Assembly: GCA_943368475.1 (NCBI GenBank)
Contig: CALRLF020000002.1
Coordinates: 1 to 64,000, forward strand
Length of the DNA: 64,000 nucleotides
Direction of reading: 5' to 3'
From: UBA1930 sp943368475
GTDB taxonomy: Bacteria; Bacteroidota; Bacteroidia; Chitinophagales; Chitinophagaceae
Part shown: positions 50,598-59,910 of the stretch, in pieces
Layout: each line of letters opens with the position of its first letter
How positions within the stretch are numbered: the first letter of the stretch is position 1
Position numbers and translations under genes: made by a program
Notes under the pieces: generated by a model
What the model was told of the DNA's origin: nothing
The model's database searches: none
Seen by the model: the letters and a program-made list of their open reading frames with translations, nothing else

Positions 50598-53273
50598 TTA
50601 TTGACCCATTCCGCCCATATCACCACCACCACTTTGATCGGCTTTATTATTTTTTCTTTTAAACAACGACATATCTAATTTACCAAAACGATAGTTGAAG
50701 TTTAATCTTAAAACCTGTGGGTCTCTTCTTCTCGAAGTTTCCTGTACAAAAAATATTGCTTCGGTATAAGTTTGGGCTTGTGTACGGAAAATGTCATTTA
50801 CACTTAAAGTTAATGAACCACTTTTGCCATTTTTCCAAGTAAAATCTTTTCTTAATGCAACATCTACATCAAAATATCTAGGTAAGGTGTAGCCTTGTGC
50901 CAACGTTTGCTGTCCACCGCCCCACATCATTCCACCACCACGGCCACCACCACCTCCACCACCACCTTGTGGTAACAAAGTTTTAGAACGAGCATCGCCA
51001 GAAACTTGTAATGATAATCCTTTAGCTAGTTTAAATGTATTGTTCACTTTTGCAAACCAACTTACAATTGAATTGTCAATTGATTGGCCAGGTATGGAAG
51101 CATTAATTTGTGAATTGTATAAGTTTAAGTTTAGTGATATGTCCCACCATTTATTAATAGGAAATCTATTAGTTAATTCTAAACCATAAGTATAACTGTT
51201 GTTGGCATTTATATTGCTTGTGTAATATAAACTATCTGTTGTTGACTGCCCTGCTTGTATATTTTTATTAACGTCTTTGAAAATATAACGGGTAATTAAA
51301 TTGGTACTATATTTAAAATACGCAGTTGCTAAAAAGTTAGAATTCTTTTTATAATTATTGCTATAAGAGAATTCTAATGAGTTGGTGAATTCTGGTTTTA
51401 AGCCAGGGTTACCAACTGATGGATTTTGAGGATCTGTAAAGTCATATACTGGTAACAATTGAAAGAAGTTTGGTCTATTAACTCTTCTAGAATAATTCAA
51501 TTGTAAATCTTGCTTATCGGTTAACTTGTAAGTAACAAAAGCACTTGGGAATAAACTAATTGGGAAGCTTACTTTAAATGTAGATGAGTCAGCTCCTGCC
51601 AGCGTTAATAGGTTACCCGTATAATTAGAACTTTCAGCTCTTAAACCTAATTGATAACTGAATTTTTTATACTTGAAACTGTAGGTTGCATATGCTGCAA
51701 AAACTTGGTCATTAAATTTATAACGGCTGCTAGATCTTGGACTTAACACAAAACCACTGCTGTTGGTATTGTCGTTAATATATTGCATATTGTTGGTGCT
51801 AAAATCTCTTATTGCAGCCCTTGCACCAGCTTCAAACTTTGTATTTTCAGTTAATTGGTTTTCATAGTCGGTTTGAAGCGTAAAAAATTTATTAGAACCG
51901 TTGCCATCGCCTTTTAACTGATAGTAAGGATATTTTTGGCTACCTGTCGAAGTATAAATTAATGAACCAATATCAGATAATGACGAGTTGGTACTAGAAT
52001 TATAGTTGGCATCTGCCGAAATACTATGACCATTTTTTGTAAAGTTGTGTTTGTAGCTTAGCTGTCCTCCAAAATTTTCGAAATTCATTTCTGAGAATGT
52101 GCTTCTATTGGTATTAGAAACGATTGATGATGATGTAGTGTCAATTTTTTGTAAGCCATCGCTTTTGAAATTTCCTTTATTAAGATTAGCAGTAAACGAA
52201 ATCGTATTTCTGTTATCAATAAAATAGTCTAACCCACCTCTAAAAAAAGCAAAATATCCGTTGCTTGTATTTTCAGTATTTGAAACTACTTTTAATGGAG
52301 TTGTTGTAAAAAAGTCAGTTCCTGCAAACGATGTAGAAATTGATTTTCTCTGGTTGTAACTTCCGCTTGCAAAAAAGTTTATTTTGTTTTGTCTTATGTT
52401 AATGTCTCCACCTAAGTTTACTTTTGCACGACTATCTATACCAGCTCTTAAGCTTCCATTGTAGCCATTTTTTTTGTTTTTCTTTAATACAATATTAATA
52501 ATACCAGCATTACCACCACTTGCATCGAACTTTGCAGAGGGATTAGTAATAATTTCCACTTTATCAATTATATCAGAAGGTATTTGATCTAATGTTAATG
52601 TAGTTGGACGTCCGTCAACAAAAATTTGAGGAGATGCATTTCTTAATGTTACATTTCCGTCAATATCAACCGATAAGGAAGGAATAGTTTTCATTATCTC
52701 TGTAGCTGTTTGTCCTGTGCTAACTAAATTTTTATCGACATTAAAAATTTTTCGGTCAATACCCATTTCAAACAATTGCTTTGTTGCAGTAACTGTTACG
52801 TTACCTAAATCCGATGGGTTAACATCTAATTTAATATTTCCCAAATCAACATCTGCCATACCCATCATTTTTTGCATGCCATCGCTACCACCATCTTGTG
52901 AAAATTTAATATCAAACCTCAATGGCTTTTCCAAAGTTTTATATCCAATAGCCGATGCTTTCAATTTATAGTTACCCATAATTGTTAAACCATCAAAACT
53001 AAAATCTCCGTTAGCTGTTGTAATTACTGTTTTCAATACTACTTCTTTGCGGCTTTTAGTTGCACTGTCGAACTTGTTTCCATACAAAAGAACACTAACA
53101 CCATCAATAGGTTTATTGGTTTTCGAATCAACAAACTTTCCGTAAAAGTGTCCAATATTCATGTTGGCACCCCCACGACCTGCTCCAGCACCACGGTTTC
53201 CAGCACCTGGGTATTGAGCAAATGCTGTAAAGTGAACAGTAATAAATAATAACAATAAGCTTAAATACTTCAT
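50598..53273 (-). CDS. TonB-dependent-type outer-membrane beta-barrel protein
   Basis: An 891-residue protein with signal peptide MKYLSLLLLFITVHFTAFAQ and a glycine-rich start (GAGNRGAGAGRGGANMN). A carboxypeptidase-regulatory-like domain follows (FVDSKTNKPIDGVSVLLYG), then a plug (GQTATEIMKTIPSLSVDIDG, PSDIIDKVEIITNPSAKFD) and a long C-terminal barrel with strands ending around RLNFNYRFGKLDMSLFKRK. Two glycine-rich stretches (near 800, QGGGGGGGGRGGGMM, and at the end) are exposed-loop-like. It is the SusC-independent outer-membrane barrel type; no SusD partner is adjacent. The substrate is unknown. Confidence 0.9.
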   Translation of the reverse strand: MKYLSLLLLFITVHFTAFAQYPGAGNRGAGAGRGGANMNIGHFYGKFVDSKTNKPIDGVSVLLYGNKFDSATKSRKEVVLKTVITTANGDFSFDGLTIMGNYKLKASAIGYKTLEKPLRFDIKFSQDGGSDGMQKMMGMADVDLGNIKLDVNPSDLGNVTVTATKQLFEMGIDRKIFNVDKNLVSTGQTATEIMKTIPSLSVDIDGNVTLRNASPQIFVDGRPTTLTLDQIPSDIIDKVEIITNPSAKFDASGGNAGIINIVLKKNKKNGYNGSLRAGIDSRAKVNLGGDINIRQNKINFFASGSYNQRKSISTSFAGTDFFTTTPLKVVSNTENTSNGYFAFFRGGLDYFIDNRNTISFTANLNKGNFKSDGLQKIDTTSSSIVSNTNRSTFSEMNFENFGGQLSYKHNFTKNGHSISADANYNSSTNSSLSDIGSLIYTSTGSQKYPYYQLKGDGNGSNKFFTLQTDYENQLTENTKFEAGARAAIRDFSTNNMQYINDNTNSSGFVLSPRSSSRYKFNDQVFAAYATYSFKYKKFSYQLGLRAESSNYTGNLLTLAGADSSTFKVSFPISLFPSAFVTYKLTDKQDLQLNYSRRVNRPNFFQLLPVYDFTDPQNPSVGNPGLKPEFTNSLEFSYSNNYKKNSNFLATAYFKYSTNLITRYIFKDVNKNIQAGQSTTDSLYYTSNINANNSYTYGLELTNRFPINKWWDISLNLNLYNSQINASIPGQSIDNSIVSWFAKVNNTFKLAKGLSLQVSGDARSKTLLPQGGGGGGGGRGGGMMWGGGQQTLAQGYTLPRYFDVDVALRKDFTWKNGKSGSLTLSVNDIFRTQAQTYTEAIFFVQETSRRRDPQVLRLNFNYRFGKLDMSLFKRKNNKADQSGGGDMGGMGQ

Positions 53274-53416
53274 AGAAAAAACATTAATATAAATTGCAAA
53301 TTTCCCACTAACAACAGTTGATGGGTTTTTTAAAGGGATAAGTGGTAATATGACAATTTTAAATGGATAAAGTTGACTAACACTAGCGGTGAAAAGTAAG
53401 TATTTACCGATTAATG

Positions 53417-54019
53417 CTATTGAAGCATTGTAATAACTACTTGTAGCAAGCCAATTATAAAACCTAAGACACCACCAATAATTTCTACAAAACGAAATTC
53501 TTTGCTCATAATGCCAACTAAAATTTCTTCTAGTTTTTCTGTAGAAAAGTTGCTTACTTTTTCTACAACTATTTTTTCCAAATCCAATTGTTCTTGTAAA
53601 TGCCCCATGTATTTATTCATAATTAAAGGAAACATGGTTTCTAGTTCGGCAAGAAAAACTGCTTTTAATTGGGTAATTGTTTTATCGCCTATAAACATGC
53701 TTATGATAGGCATTTGTTCAGATAATTTATTGCGTAGAAAGTAATCAATATGCTCTTCTACAAATGGCATTAACTGCTTTACATTTTCAGGATTTGCAAT
53801 CTTAGCTTCGATATCTTTAAAAGAAAGCAGTTCACTACTAACCATTTTTCCTAACTTCTCGGCAAATTGTTTTTGTCTTTTAGGAAAAATGCCATGAATG
53901 GTAATACCTAAAATTGTAATTGGTTTTTTGGGATGAAACAACATCTTAATTGCAATCCAATTGGTAAACCAACCTATAAATGCAGAAATGATTGGTATAA
54001 GTATTAGCCAGTAGTTCAT
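53417..54019 (-). CDS. DUF445 family membrane protein
   Basis: A 200-residue protein starting MNYWLILIPIISAFIGWFTN (ATG at 54019; the longer frame to 54106 would run into tRNA-His). An N-terminal membrane helix is followed by the family motif NWIAIKMLFHPKKPITILG and GIFPKRQKQFAEKLGKMV, a helical cytoplasmic middle and a C-terminal helix (GGVLGFIIGLLQVVITML). DUF445 proteins are of unknown function and are thought to be inner-membrane proteins. The gene lies just past the tRNA-His terminator and appears to be monocistronic. Confidence 0.88.
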   Translation of the reverse strand: MNYWLILIPIISAFIGWFTNWIAIKMLFHPKKPITILGITIHGIFPKRQKQFAEKLGKMVSSELLSFKDIEAKIANPENVKQLMPFVEEHIDYFLRNKLSEQMPIISMFIGDKTITQLKAVFLAELETMFPLIMNKYMGHLQEQLDLEKIVVEKVSNFSTEKLEEILVGIMSKEFRFVEIIGGVLGFIIGLLQVVITMLQ

Positions 54020-54032
54020 AAACGTTGTATTA

Positions 54033-54069
54033 ATAAAAAACCTCGTAAACAAATGCAGTTTACAAGGTT
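54033..54069 (-). terminator. Terminator of tRNA-His
   Basis: 12-bp stem with one G-T pair (AACCTCGTAAAC at 54039-54050 and GTTTACAAGGTT at 54058-54069), followed on the minus strand by a T-run. Confidence 0.82.
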
Positions 54070-54081
54070 TTGTTTTTTTGG

Positions 54082-54156
54082 GGAGAGTAATGGGTCTCGA
54101 ACCCACGGCCTACAGTGCCACAAACTGTCGCTCTAACCAACTGAGCTATACCCTCC
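54082..54156 (-). tRNA. tRNA-His (anticodon GUG)
   Basis: A 75-nt tRNA on the minus strand. The acceptor has the His-specific extra pair: G-1 (54156) with C73 (54082). The seven other pairs are GAGGGTA with TACTCTC. The anticodon loop is TTGTGGC (anticodon GTG) on stem ACAGT/ACTGT. The T-loop is TTCGAGA. CCA is not encoded in full. Confidence 0.95.
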
Positions 54157-54169
54157 ATTTTCAAGAGTG

Positions 54170-54200
54170 CAAAAATAGCCGAAATATCTATTCTGCAAAA
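54170..54200 (-). promoter_or_regulatory. Promoter of tRNA-His
   Basis: On the minus strand TTTTG (54200-54196), 18 nt, TATTTTTG (54177-54170), ending 13 bp before the tRNA. Both boxes and the spacing are identical to those of the tRNA-Gly/Leu promoter. Confidence 0.72.
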
Positions 54201-54294
54201 TATGAAAAGGTATTTTTTCTAAAACTCTTCAAAAACCATTAATAAAACCTTTGTTAATAGGTATAAGTGAACAATGTTTAACATCAAAATACTT

Positions 54295-54302
54295 TACATT
54301 TG
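54295..54302 (+). promoter_or_regulatory. -7 element of the tail-specific protease gene
   Basis: TACATTTG matches TAnnTTTG. It ends 9 bp before the first ATG (54312) and 30 bp before a second ATG (54333), so either the leader is almost absent or translation begins at 54333. Confidence 0.6.
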
Positions 54303-54311
54303 GACATCACT

Positions 54312-56474
54312 ATGCAAAAATTTATACAATTTATGAAGAGCAGAAAAGGTTTATTGGTGCTTATTGCATTTGCTTTTGGCGGTTTATTTATTGCTTTTAC
54401 AAATAGTAGAGGCGGCGAGGATGGAAATAATTCTCTTGAACAAAAGAAAAAATTGCTTTCGGCAATTGGTATTTTGTTAGAAAAACAACATTATAGTCCT
54501 CAAAATATTAATGATGCTTTCTCTAAGTTGGTATTTAACAAATTCATTGATGAATTAGATGGAGAAAAAAATATTTTTATTCAAGCTGATATTGATGCTG
54601 TAAAAAAATATGAAACAACTATCGATGATGAAATTCATGGAGCTGATGTTCAGTTTGCACCTGCTTTAAGCAAAGTTTACGACTTACGTATAAACGAGGT
54701 GATTGCATTATACAAGGGGGTTTTAACTACTCCATTTGATTTTACTGTGAATGAGCAATACGAAGCCGATTCTGATAAATTAAAACATCCAGCAAATGAA
54801 GCAGAAAGGAAAGATCGTTGGAGAAAGAAGATGAAGTATTTAACATTAGAACGTTATGCTGATTTAGTGGAACAACGTGAAAAGCTTGCAAATAAAGACT
54901 CTGCTAAAAGTGATGCTGCTCTTGAAAAAGAGGCAAGAGAACGTGTATTAAAAATTATGAATAGAACTTTTGAAAGAATTAAAACAACTTTTACCGAAGA
55001 AAGGAGGTTTAGTTCATTCATTAATACTATTGCCAATTTAATGGATCCACATACCGATTATTTTCCTCCTGTAGAAAAAAGGGCTTTTGATGAACAAATG
55101 AGTGGAAGGTTTTATGGTATTGGAGCCCAATTGCAAGAACAAGATGGGGTAATAAAAATTGCAAGTTTAGTTGCTGGTTATCCAGCATGGAGCAGTGGAG
55201 AAATTGAGGCCAATGATGTAATTGTTAAAGTTGCTCAAGGCCCTAAAGCAGAGGCTGTAGACATTACAGGATACGATGTTACCGAAGCAGTAAAACTCAT
55301 TAGGGGAAATAAGGGTACAGAAGTTACACTTACCATGAAAAAGCAAAGTGGCAGTATTAAAATTGTAACCTTAATGCGTCAAGAAATTGTGCAAGATGAA
55401 TCATATGTACGAAGTGCAATTATTAACGAAGGCAATAAAAAAATTGGTTACATCTATTTACCTGATTTTTATGCCGATTTTGAAAGAGCTGATGGTGCAA
55501 GATGTTCAGAAGATGTTGCCAAAGAAATTATTAAGCTAAAAGCTGAGCAAATTGATGGCATTGTTATGGATTTGAGAAATAATGGAGGAGGTTCTTTATA
55601 TGAAGTTGTACAAATGGTTGGCTTATTTATTAAATCTGGTCCAGTTGTGCAAGTAAGAGATAAAGAAGGTAAATCTTCTGTATTAAGCGATAACGATCCT
55701 TCTGTTTTATACGATGGTCCATTAACGGTTATGGTAAATGGATTTAGTGCATCGGCTTCTGAAATTTTTGCTGCAGCAATACAAGATTATAAGCGTGGAA
55801 TTATAATTGGTAGCAATAGTTCTACCTATGGTAAAGGAACAGTACAAAGAAATGTTCCACTTGGTAAACCAATTGATCTTGCTAGTGGTCGTACAGAATA
55901 TGGAGCAGTTAAATTAACATTCCAAAAATTCTACAGAATCAATGGTGGTTCTACTCAATTGAAAGGTGTTACGCCGGACGTTTATATGCCAGATAGCTAT
56001 GAATTTTTAAAATTCAGAGAAAAAGATAATGTTAGTGCCCTGCCTTGGGATGAAATTAAAAAAGCCGATTATCAAAATTTTTCGACAGATGATTATCTGA
56101 ATAATACAATTAGAAATACCAATAGTAGCTTATCCACCAATACTGCATTTTCAATCATAAAATCGAATGCAATGTGGTTATCAGAAAACAACTCAAAACC
56201 CATTAATTTAAGTTTGGTAAAATATCAAGAGCAACAAAGGTTAGTTAAATCAACTGTTAACCAAATCAATCAAGTTTCTAAATTAGAAAATGAAATGAAT
56301 GTAACAGTTACTATAGCCGATAAGGGTAAGTATTTTTCAAATGCTGATAAAGCCAAAGGAGAACGTTATCAGGCATGGTTAAAAATTGTAAAATCTGATA
56401 TGTATATTAAAGCATCGGCTAAAGTAGTTACAGATTTAATAAGTGCATCTGCATCAAGTTCTGCAAAAAAATAA
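54312..56474 (+). CDS. Carboxy-terminal processing protease (Prc/CtpA, S41)
   Basis: A 720-residue periplasmic serine protease. It begins MQKFIQFMKSRKGLLVLIAF; the second Met (54333) gives a cleaner membrane anchor and may be the true start. A helical N-terminal region (about 30-230, with LMDPHTDYFPPVEKRAFDEQ at its end) precedes a PDZ domain (GAQLQEQDGVIKIASLVAGY to VTLTMKK). The S41 core has DLRNNGGGSLYEVVQM, the catalytic Ser in NGFSASASEIFAAAIQDYKR and Lys in SSTYGKGTVQ. Family members trim C-termini of envelope proteins. It stands alone ahead of the polysaccharide locus. Confidence 0.93.
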   Translation: MQKFIQFMKSRKGLLVLIAFAFGGLFIAFTNSRGGEDGNNSLEQKKKLLSAIGILLEKQHYSPQNINDAFSKLVFNKFIDELDGEKNIFIQADIDAVKKYETTIDDEIHGADVQFAPALSKVYDLRINEVIALYKGVLTTPFDFTVNEQYEADSDKLKHPANEAERKDRWRKKMKYLTLERYADLVEQREKLANKDSAKSDAALEKEARERVLKIMNRTFERIKTTFTEERRFSSFINTIANLMDPHTDYFPPVEKRAFDEQMSGRFYGIGAQLQEQDGVIKIASLVAGYPAWSSGEIEANDVIVKVAQGPKAEAVDITGYDVTEAVKLIRGNKGTEVTLTMKKQSGSIKIVTLMRQEIVQDESYVRSAIINEGNKKIGYIYLPDFYADFERADGARCSEDVAKEIIKLKAEQIDGIVMDLRNNGGGSLYEVVQMVGLFIKSGPVVQVRDKEGKSSVLSDNDPSVLYDGPLTVMVNGFSASASEIFAAAIQDYKRGIIIGSNSSTYGKGTVQRNVPLGKPIDLASGRTEYGAVKLTFQKFYRINGGSTQLKGVTPDVYMPDSYEFLKFREKDNVSALPWDEIKKADYQNFSTDDYLNNTIRNTNSSLSTNTAFSIIKSNAMWLSENNSKPINLSLVKYQEQQRLVKSTVNQINQVSKLENEMNVTVTIADKGKYFSNADKAKGERYQAWLKIVKSDMYIKASAKVVTDLISASASSSAKK

Positions 56475-56555
56475 ATTACTCAAACTTCACTTTATAAAGC
56501 TAAAAAAGCAGCGGATTGATTTTCGTTGTTTTTTTTATTATGAATAGTTGTGTAT

Positions 56556-56612
56556 ATCCACATAGTGTGGATTACTACACAGCCTGTTATGCAATCTTAG
56601 AGGTTAACTTTG
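56556..56612 (+). promoter_or_regulatory. Promoter region of the exopolysaccharide locus with palindrome
   Basis: TAACTTTG (56605-56612) fits TAnnTTTG and lies 25 bp before the Wza-like start. Upstream is ATCCACATAGTGTGGAT (56556-56572), a palindrome with 7-bp arms and a TAG centre, suitable for a dimeric regulator. No strong -33 box is seen, which would fit activator dependence. Confidence 0.5.
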
Positions 56613-56637
56613 AATAACTACTAACCCATTGGCTCTT

Positions 56638-57426
56638 ATGTATAAATCTATTGAACGAAAACACACACCTTGGCTGTGTGTATTTGCGTTGTCATATATA
56701 CTTATAATGGCTTCATCTTGCAGCAACCCTAAAAGGTTGGTTGTATTAAATGATTTGCCAGATTCTCCAAGAATTGCATTGCCTCAGCTTGCATCTCCAG
56801 TTGTATCTGTACAACCAGATGATATTCTTGAAATTAAAATCTCTGGTAAGAATTTAGAAACTGCTAATGATTTTAATTTCAAAGGAGGAGGATATTCCTT
56901 AGGTCAGTGGGCAAACCCTAACTATTTAGTAGATAAAGATGGGGACATTGAAATATATAAAATTGGTAAAGTAAAAGTTACAGGTTTGTCTATAGACTCA
57001 TTGAAAATTAAATTAACAAATTTAATATCACCACATTTAAAAGAAGCGGTTGTTGTCATAAGATTTATAAACTTTAGATTTACTATACTTGGTGAGGTAA
57101 AAGCTCAAGGCACATTTACTGTACTTAATGAAAGAGTTTCGATTTTAGAAGCACTGGGATATGCTGGAGACATGACTCAGTATGCTAAGAGGAGTAGGGT
57201 TAGAGTAATTAGAGATAGTAGTGGTTTTAGAGAAATTGGCATTGTTAATTTCAATCAGAAAACCTTGTTTACATCGCCTTATTACTATTTAAGAAGAAAT
57301 GATGTAATTCTTGTGGAAAGTGAGTTGGAAATGAAGAGGGCTAATGAAACCCTTGCTAAAACTAGTAGTATTATAGGTATTTTATCCAGCATAGTAACGT
57401 TGGCCTTCTTGTTGATTAGACAATAA
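56638..57426 (+). CDS. Wza-like polysaccharide export lipoprotein
   Basis: A 262-residue outer-membrane export protein starting MYKSIERKHTPWLCVFALSY (ATG at 56638; the TTG at 56629 is less likely). The signal ends in a lipobox-like ILIMASSC. The Poly_export domain (VSVQPDDILEIKISGKN, DKDGDIEIYKIGKVKVTGLS) and an SLBB-type domain (RFTILGEVKAQGTFTVLNE, ILEALGYAGDM) follow. A C-terminal hydrophobic helix (SIIGILSSIVTLAFLLIR) is common in Bacteroidota members. It works with the next gene, the tyrosine kinase, in capsule or EPS export. Confidence 0.92.
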   Translation: MYKSIERKHTPWLCVFALSYILIMASSCSNPKRLVVLNDLPDSPRIALPQLASPVVSVQPDDILEIKISGKNLETANDFNFKGGGYSLGQWANPNYLVDKDGDIEIYKIGKVKVTGLSIDSLKIKLTNLISPHLKEAVVVIRFINFRFTILGEVKAQGTFTVLNERVSILEALGYAGDMTQYAKRSRVRVIRDSSGFREIGIVNFNQKTLFTSPYYYLRRNDVILVESELEMKRANETLAKTSSIIGILSSIVTLAFLLIRQ

Positions 57427-57434
57427 AATTAAGA

Positions 57435-59822
57435 ATGAGTTATCCAGTAGCAGGTAATGAGCAAGAGGTTGGTAGGCAACAAACATCGAATACTCAATTC
57501 GATCTAAAAAAGCTTATCTATAAACTAATCGGCATTTTGCCGTGGGTAATTATTTGTCTTGCAATTAGTATATTTTCTGCAAACCTATATCTTCGTTATA
57601 CACCTAAACTCTCTCAAGTTAAGGGTAATCTTTTAATAAAAGATGAGGATCAGTCTAATTATCAAGCATTAAAAGATTTAAATATAGTTCCAGGCAATTT
57701 AGATGTTGAAAATCAAAGAAAAATATTAGAGTCTCATACGCTTTCAGAGAAGGTTGTTGATTCCTTAAAGTTAAATATTAAGGTGAAACAGGAGGGAAGG
57801 GTAACAACATCAGAAATGTTTGGTGAGCAACGCCCCTTCTTTATAAATGTTATAAGCGAAACACCCGAGTTCAAAAATGAGGTGAAGTATCATATTGATT
57901 TGCAAAGAGAAAGTTTCTTTATTTCTGGTATTGGAGGTAAACGAAAATTTACATTTGGCGATACTGTGGAAGTAGAATATGGGGAAATTATTTTAGAAAG
58001 AAATCCATTGGTTAAAATAAACCCTAATGGGTATCAGTTAAGCTTCGTAACAAAAAAAGCCGAAGCAGCAATATTAAAATCTAAATTAACAATTGAAAGG
58101 CTAACCGAGCAAGGGGGTATTTTAGAAATAGCTATGCTTGATGAAATACCAGAAAGAGCTGCCGTTGTTATTAATACTTTAATGGATGTTTACAACTCTG
58201 AAGGATTAAATGATAAAAATATTGTTGCAAATAAAACTATTGAGTTTTTGAACCAAAAACTCATAAAAATTTCAAAAGATTTAGATAGTTTAGAACTTTT
58301 AGCCGAGCAATTCAAAAGAAACAATAAAGTTCCATCTTTTCAAGAAGCAGGAGCCTCATTTTTTAATGAGTATACCGAAGTATCTAAAAATAGCGAGTCC
58401 CTGCAAACCCAAAGTAAATTACTAGATATTTTAGAATCATATATCACTAATTTTAAAAATACAAATGATATTATACCTCCAACATTTTATCAAACCGATG
58501 GGGTATTATTGTCACTAATTGATGCTCATAATAAAGCCGTAACTGCTAAACAGAGCTTAGAACTAAACACAACACCTTCAGATTCTCATTTGCAAGATGC
58601 CAATGAAAATATTAAATCAATAAGGCAAAATATATTAAGAACAATTCGAAATATCAGAATTGCAAACCAAGCCCAGTTGCATAGTTTCGAAAACACATCT
58701 TCACTTTTAGAATCAAAACTTCAAGGTATTCCAGCCAAACTTAGAATTGAAATGCGTTTAGAAAGGGATCGGGTTGTTAAACAAGAAATTTACAAAGATC
58801 TCTTAAAAAAGAAAGAAGAAACCGAACTTTCATTGGCATCTAATATCAACAATACAAGGGTGGTAGACTTAGCTCAAGATTATGGTGTTTTTAGCCCTAA
58901 AGTGGGTCAAATTAGAACAATGTCTATACTTGTTGGTATAATAATTCCTATACTAATTATACTTTTAAAAGACTTCTTCAATACCAAAATAAACGATAGA
59001 AGCGAAATCGAAGCAGGTACGCAAATTCCAATTATTGGCGAACTTTCATACGAAAAGGAAAAGAAAAGTATTGTAATTGAAAATAAAAGTAGAAGCCCAA
59101 TAGCCGAGCAGTTTAGATTAATTAGAACCAATCTTCAGTACATGATTCCTGACAAAGAATTAAAATGTATGTTGGTTACTTCTTTTATGAGCGGAGAAGG
59201 GAAAAGCTTTGTATCACTAAACCTTGCAAGCAGTTTATCTATTACTGGTGCCAAAACTGTTATTCTAGAATTTGATTTAAGAAAACCTAAGCTTAGTAAA
59301 TATTTAAACTTAACAAATGAGTTAGGTTTGTCTAATTTTATTATAAAGGATATTGATTTTGAAGATATTATTCAGCCAGTACCTGATAGGGAAAATATGT
59401 ATGTAATTAGTTCGGGTCCAATACCTCCAAATCCAGCCGAATTACTACTTAGCGAAAAAACTGTTCGATTATTCGAATATTTGAAACAAAATTTTGATTA
59501 CGTAATTATTGATACAGCTCCAGTTGGGCTTGTAACAGATGCACTTTTGTTAGAAAAATTTGTAGATTTAAGTGTATTTATTGTAAGGCATAAATATTCC
59601 TTTAAGGCTGTAATACCATTTATAGATAAACTGTTTAAAGAAAAGAAGTTTAGAAATATGGGTGTTATTGTAAATGGCATTAAGAATGAAGGTGGTGGTT
59701 ATGGTTATGGCTATGGCTATGGTTATGGTTACGGCTATGGTTATGGCTATGGTTATGGTTATTATGTTCAAGAAAAGAAAAAAGGTTTTTGGGAAAGATT
59801 ATTAGGGGGCTTTAAAAAGTAG
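57435..59822 (+). CDS. Wzc-like polysaccharide co-polymerase/tyrosine autokinase with Gly-Tyr tail
   Basis: A 795-residue inner-membrane protein. The first helix is ILPWVIICLAISIFSANLYL (near 35-55), followed by a long periplasmic coiled-coil domain and a second helix (SILVGIIIPILIILLKDFF, near 495). The BY-kinase domain has FRLIRTNLQYM, Walker A SFMSGEGKSFVSLNLA with Lys590, Walker A' VILEFDLRKPKLSKYL and Walker B YVIIDTAPVG. The C-terminus carries eleven Gly-Tyr dipeptides and one more Tyr (59697-59765), then VQEKKKGFWERLLGGFKK. The tail is the expected site of tyrosine autophosphorylation, which regulates chain length and export in this family. Confidence 0.94.
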   Translation: MSYPVAGNEQEVGRQQTSNTQFDLKKLIYKLIGILPWVIICLAISIFSANLYLRYTPKLSQVKGNLLIKDEDQSNYQALKDLNIVPGNLDVENQRKILESHTLSEKVVDSLKLNIKVKQEGRVTTSEMFGEQRPFFINVISETPEFKNEVKYHIDLQRESFFISGIGGKRKFTFGDTVEVEYGEIILERNPLVKINPNGYQLSFVTKKAEAAILKSKLTIERLTEQGGILEIAMLDEIPERAAVVINTLMDVYNSEGLNDKNIVANKTIEFLNQKLIKISKDLDSLELLAEQFKRNNKVPSFQEAGASFFNEYTEVSKNSESLQTQSKLLDILESYITNFKNTNDIIPPTFYQTDGVLLSLIDAHNKAVTAKQSLELNTTPSDSHLQDANENIKSIRQNILRTIRNIRIANQAQLHSFENTSSLLESKLQGIPAKLRIEMRLERDRVVKQEIYKDLLKKKEETELSLASNINNTRVVDLAQDYGVFSPKVGQIRTMSILVGIIIPILIILLKDFFNTKINDRSEIEAGTQIPIIGELSYEKEKKSIVIENKSRSPIAEQFRLIRTNLQYMIPDKELKCMLVTSFMSGEGKSFVSLNLASSLSITGAKTVILEFDLRKPKLSKYLNLTNELGLSNFIIKDIDFEDIIQPVPDRENMYVISSGPIPPNPAELLLSEKTVRLFEYLKQNFDYVIIDTAPVGLVTDALLLEKFVDLSVFIVRHKYSFKAVIPFIDKLFKEKKFRNMGVIVNGIKNEGGGYGYGYGYGYGYGYGYGYGYGYYVQEKKKGFWERLLGGFKK
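59697..59762 (+). repeat. Hexanucleotide repeat coding for (Gly-Tyr)11
   Basis: Eleven in-frame copies of GGTTAT and its variants GGCTAT and GGTTAC, 66 bp in all. Changes in copy number would keep the frame and lengthen or shorten the tyrosine cluster by two residues. Confidence 0.9.
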
Positions 59823-59910
59823 AAATTTTGATTATAATAATTTCTTTCACTCTACTTATTCACTAAATGTGAGTGAGGTGGCGAAGCTTTTATTTTTAAT
59901 ACTTGTAAGT

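Noticed and set aside
59697..59762. CRISPR-like repeat
   Set aside because: Units are 6 bp with no spacers and lie in a coding frame. No repeat-spacer array was found anywhere in the window.
59568..59771. Antisense frame over the Gly-Tyr repeat coding for an Ile-Thr repeat
   Set aside because: It is a shadow of the hexanucleotide repeat on the other strand; low complexity and no independent signals.
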